A stretch of DNA of 5,352 nt from Thermoplasmata archaeon (GTDB taxonomy: Archaea > Thermoplasmatota > Thermoplasmata > Lutacidiplasmatales > UBA184): positions 1-5,352 of the forward strand of contig JASHWZ010000165.1 in NCBI GenBank assembly GCA_030043865.1. The letters run 5' to 3'. Below, in pieces: positions 4,547 to 5,352 of the stretch. A model generated the notes under the pieces. The model made no database searches, was not told where the DNA came from, and saw only the letters and a program-made list of their open reading frames with translations. Every line of letters begins with the position of its first letter. Within the stretch, counting starts at the first letter, position 1. Position numbers and translations under genes: made by a program.

Positions 4547-5352
4547 GCTTCGTCCTCCCCATCGTCCCCGGTCGCCGAGCGGATCCGACGCTCGAGGTCC
4601 GGGTCGTCGACGGGACTCTCCTCGTCGACCGGCGCGCTCCGCGACGCCCGCCCCCGGCGCCGCCGGGCCTCGCGGACCCGCCGCGTCTGCTCGTCGAGCT
4701 CTTCGAGGAGGTCCGCGACGCCCGCGAGCAGGTTCCAACCGGTGTGGGAGGCGTAGAAGATCCCGTCGTCCGTGAGCAGGCGCGCCTCGAGCGTGAGGTC
4801 GCTCGTCCGATGCGTGGCGTGGGGAGCGAGGTGCAGGCTCAGGAGGGTCGGGCGGACGTGCTGGGCGATCCGTCGCAGGCCGGACGCGACGAGGTGGTCG
4901 ATCTCGGCGAGGAGCCCGGGGTCGCCCGAGCCGCGGAGCCCGGTGACCTCGACGTAGACGTCCTCGACCCGGCCGCGCGGGCCGGCCGGGCGGCCCTTCC
5001 CGACGACGAGCTGCAAGAGCTCGGCCTGCCCCACGGTCCGGGGCGGGCGGCCTTCCTCGACGACGAAGACGCTCGAGACCTTCTCCTCGGTCATCCGGGC
5101 AGCCGCGGCGGCCGCCGAGGTGCCGACCGGCACGGTGACCGCCGGCGAGTGCATGATCGACCCGACCTGGACCTCGAGCGCCGAGCGCCCGGCCCGGGCG
5201 TCCCGCTTCCCGCCCGCGATCGGGCGTCCCAGGAGCGAGCCCAGGTCGGCGATGCCGACCGCGCCGACGAGCCGCCCCTTGCGGTCGAGCACCGGGAGGG
5301 GATGTTCCTCGATGAGGCGGACCTGGCCGAGCAGTCCGCGCACCGGGTCGCT
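4543..5352 (-). CDS. CBS-domain protein with C-terminal HPF/RaiA-like domain, N-terminus outside window
   Basis: The 269 visible residues (counted from the codon at 5352) are the C-terminal part of a larger protein; a GTG at 5343 lies inside a CBS repeat and is not a real start. Residues 1-45 are the second half of one CBS motif (HPLPVLDRKGRLVGAVGIADL) and 60-118 are another (SIMHSPAVTV, then SSVFVVEEGR). CBS pairs bind adenine nucleotides or SAM and switch partner domains. Residues about 129-232 follow the beta-alpha-beta-beta-beta-alpha order of the hibernation-promoting factor fold: strand VYVEVTGL, helix PGLLAEIDHLVASGLRRIA, strand LLSLHLAP, two strands around SDLTLEARL and GIFYASH, then helix NLLAGVADLLEELDEQTRR. 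The last helix resembles the LExQIRKxK end of HPF and runs into a basic patch (224-235, eight Arg). An acidic tail (243-269) ends the protein. The stop overlaps the NAC start by 4 bp. A ribosome-binding role is inferred; the CBS call is firm, the HPF call less so. Confidence 0.85.
   Translation of the reverse strand, partial: SDPVRGLLGQVRLIEEHPLPVLDRKGRLVGAVGIADLGSLLGRPIAGGKRDARAGRSALEVQVGSIMHSPAVTVPVGTSAAAAAARMTEEKVSSVFVVEEGRPPRTVGQAELLQLVVGKGRPAGPRGRVEDVYVEVTGLRGSGDPGLLAEIDHLVASGLRRIAQHVRPTLLSLHLAPHATHRTSDLTLEARLLTDDGIFYASHTGWNLLAGVADLLEELDEQTRRVREARRRRGRASRSAPVDEESPVDDPDLERRIRSATGDDGEDEA
4554..4558 (-). promoter_or_regulatory. Shine-Dalgarno site of nac
   Basis: GGAGG on the - strand inside the last codons of the CBS gene, 7 nt before the ATG at 4546. 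It decides the NAC start against longer in-frame extensions. Confidence 0.75.

Noticed and set aside
4547..4738. An N-terminal extension of NAC starting at 4738
   Set aside because: The extra residues are Arg/Gly/Pro-rich shadow of the CBS gene. The ATG at 4546 has a well-placed GGAGG and begins a normal NAC N-terminus.
3029..4756. A 575-codon + strand frame opposite dph2, Nudix, NAC and the CBS gene
   Set aside because: The translation is low-complexity Arg/Pro-rich with no family motif, while the opposite strand encodes four recognisable proteins.

Overview
The window is a compact, very GC-rich stretch of archaeal chromosome with eight protein genes and almost no intergenic DNA. Three gene families point to archaea: a homodimer-type NAC with a UBA tail, a single-polypeptide Dph2, and a DUF131/TIGR00304 membrane protein. 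A class II HMG-CoA reductase together with a GrpE (DnaK chaperone system) fits a GC-rich member of the Thermoplasmatota better than a haloarchaeon, whose HMG-CoA reductase is usually class I and whose proteins are much more acidic. This lineage call is inference; no rRNA or other marker is present.

Left block (+ strand, 1-2207): the C-terminal part of grpE (entering from the left), then mvaA (class II HMG-CoA reductase, mevalonate pathway for isoprenoid ether lipids), then pdxT (glutaminase subunit of PLP synthase). The gaps are 13 bp and a 4-bp ATGA overlap, so the three are probably one transcript, although their functions are unrelated.

Right block (- strand, 5352 down to 2204), in transcription order: a CBS-domain protein with a C-terminal domain that reads like an HPF/RaiA ribosome-hibernation fold (its N-terminus lies outside the window), NAC (nascent-chain chaperone on the ribosome), a Nudix hydrolase, Dph2 (first step of diphthamide synthesis on elongation factor 2) and a DUF131 membrane protein. 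Spacings are a 4-bp overlap, 0 bp, 26 bp and 46 bp, so this is a probable operon. Three of the five genes touch the ribosome or EF-2, giving it a translation theme. The two blocks converge and share the palindrome CTAG as their opposing stop codons.

The observation most worth following is the CBS-HPF-like protein co-transcribed with NAC, with a Nudix hydrolase between NAC and Dph2. This could be a nucleotide-sensing ribosome-silencing unit. The domain reading is from sequence pattern alone. No RNA genes, mobile elements, CRISPR arrays or long repeats were seen, and no stretch over 300 bases lacks a gene.
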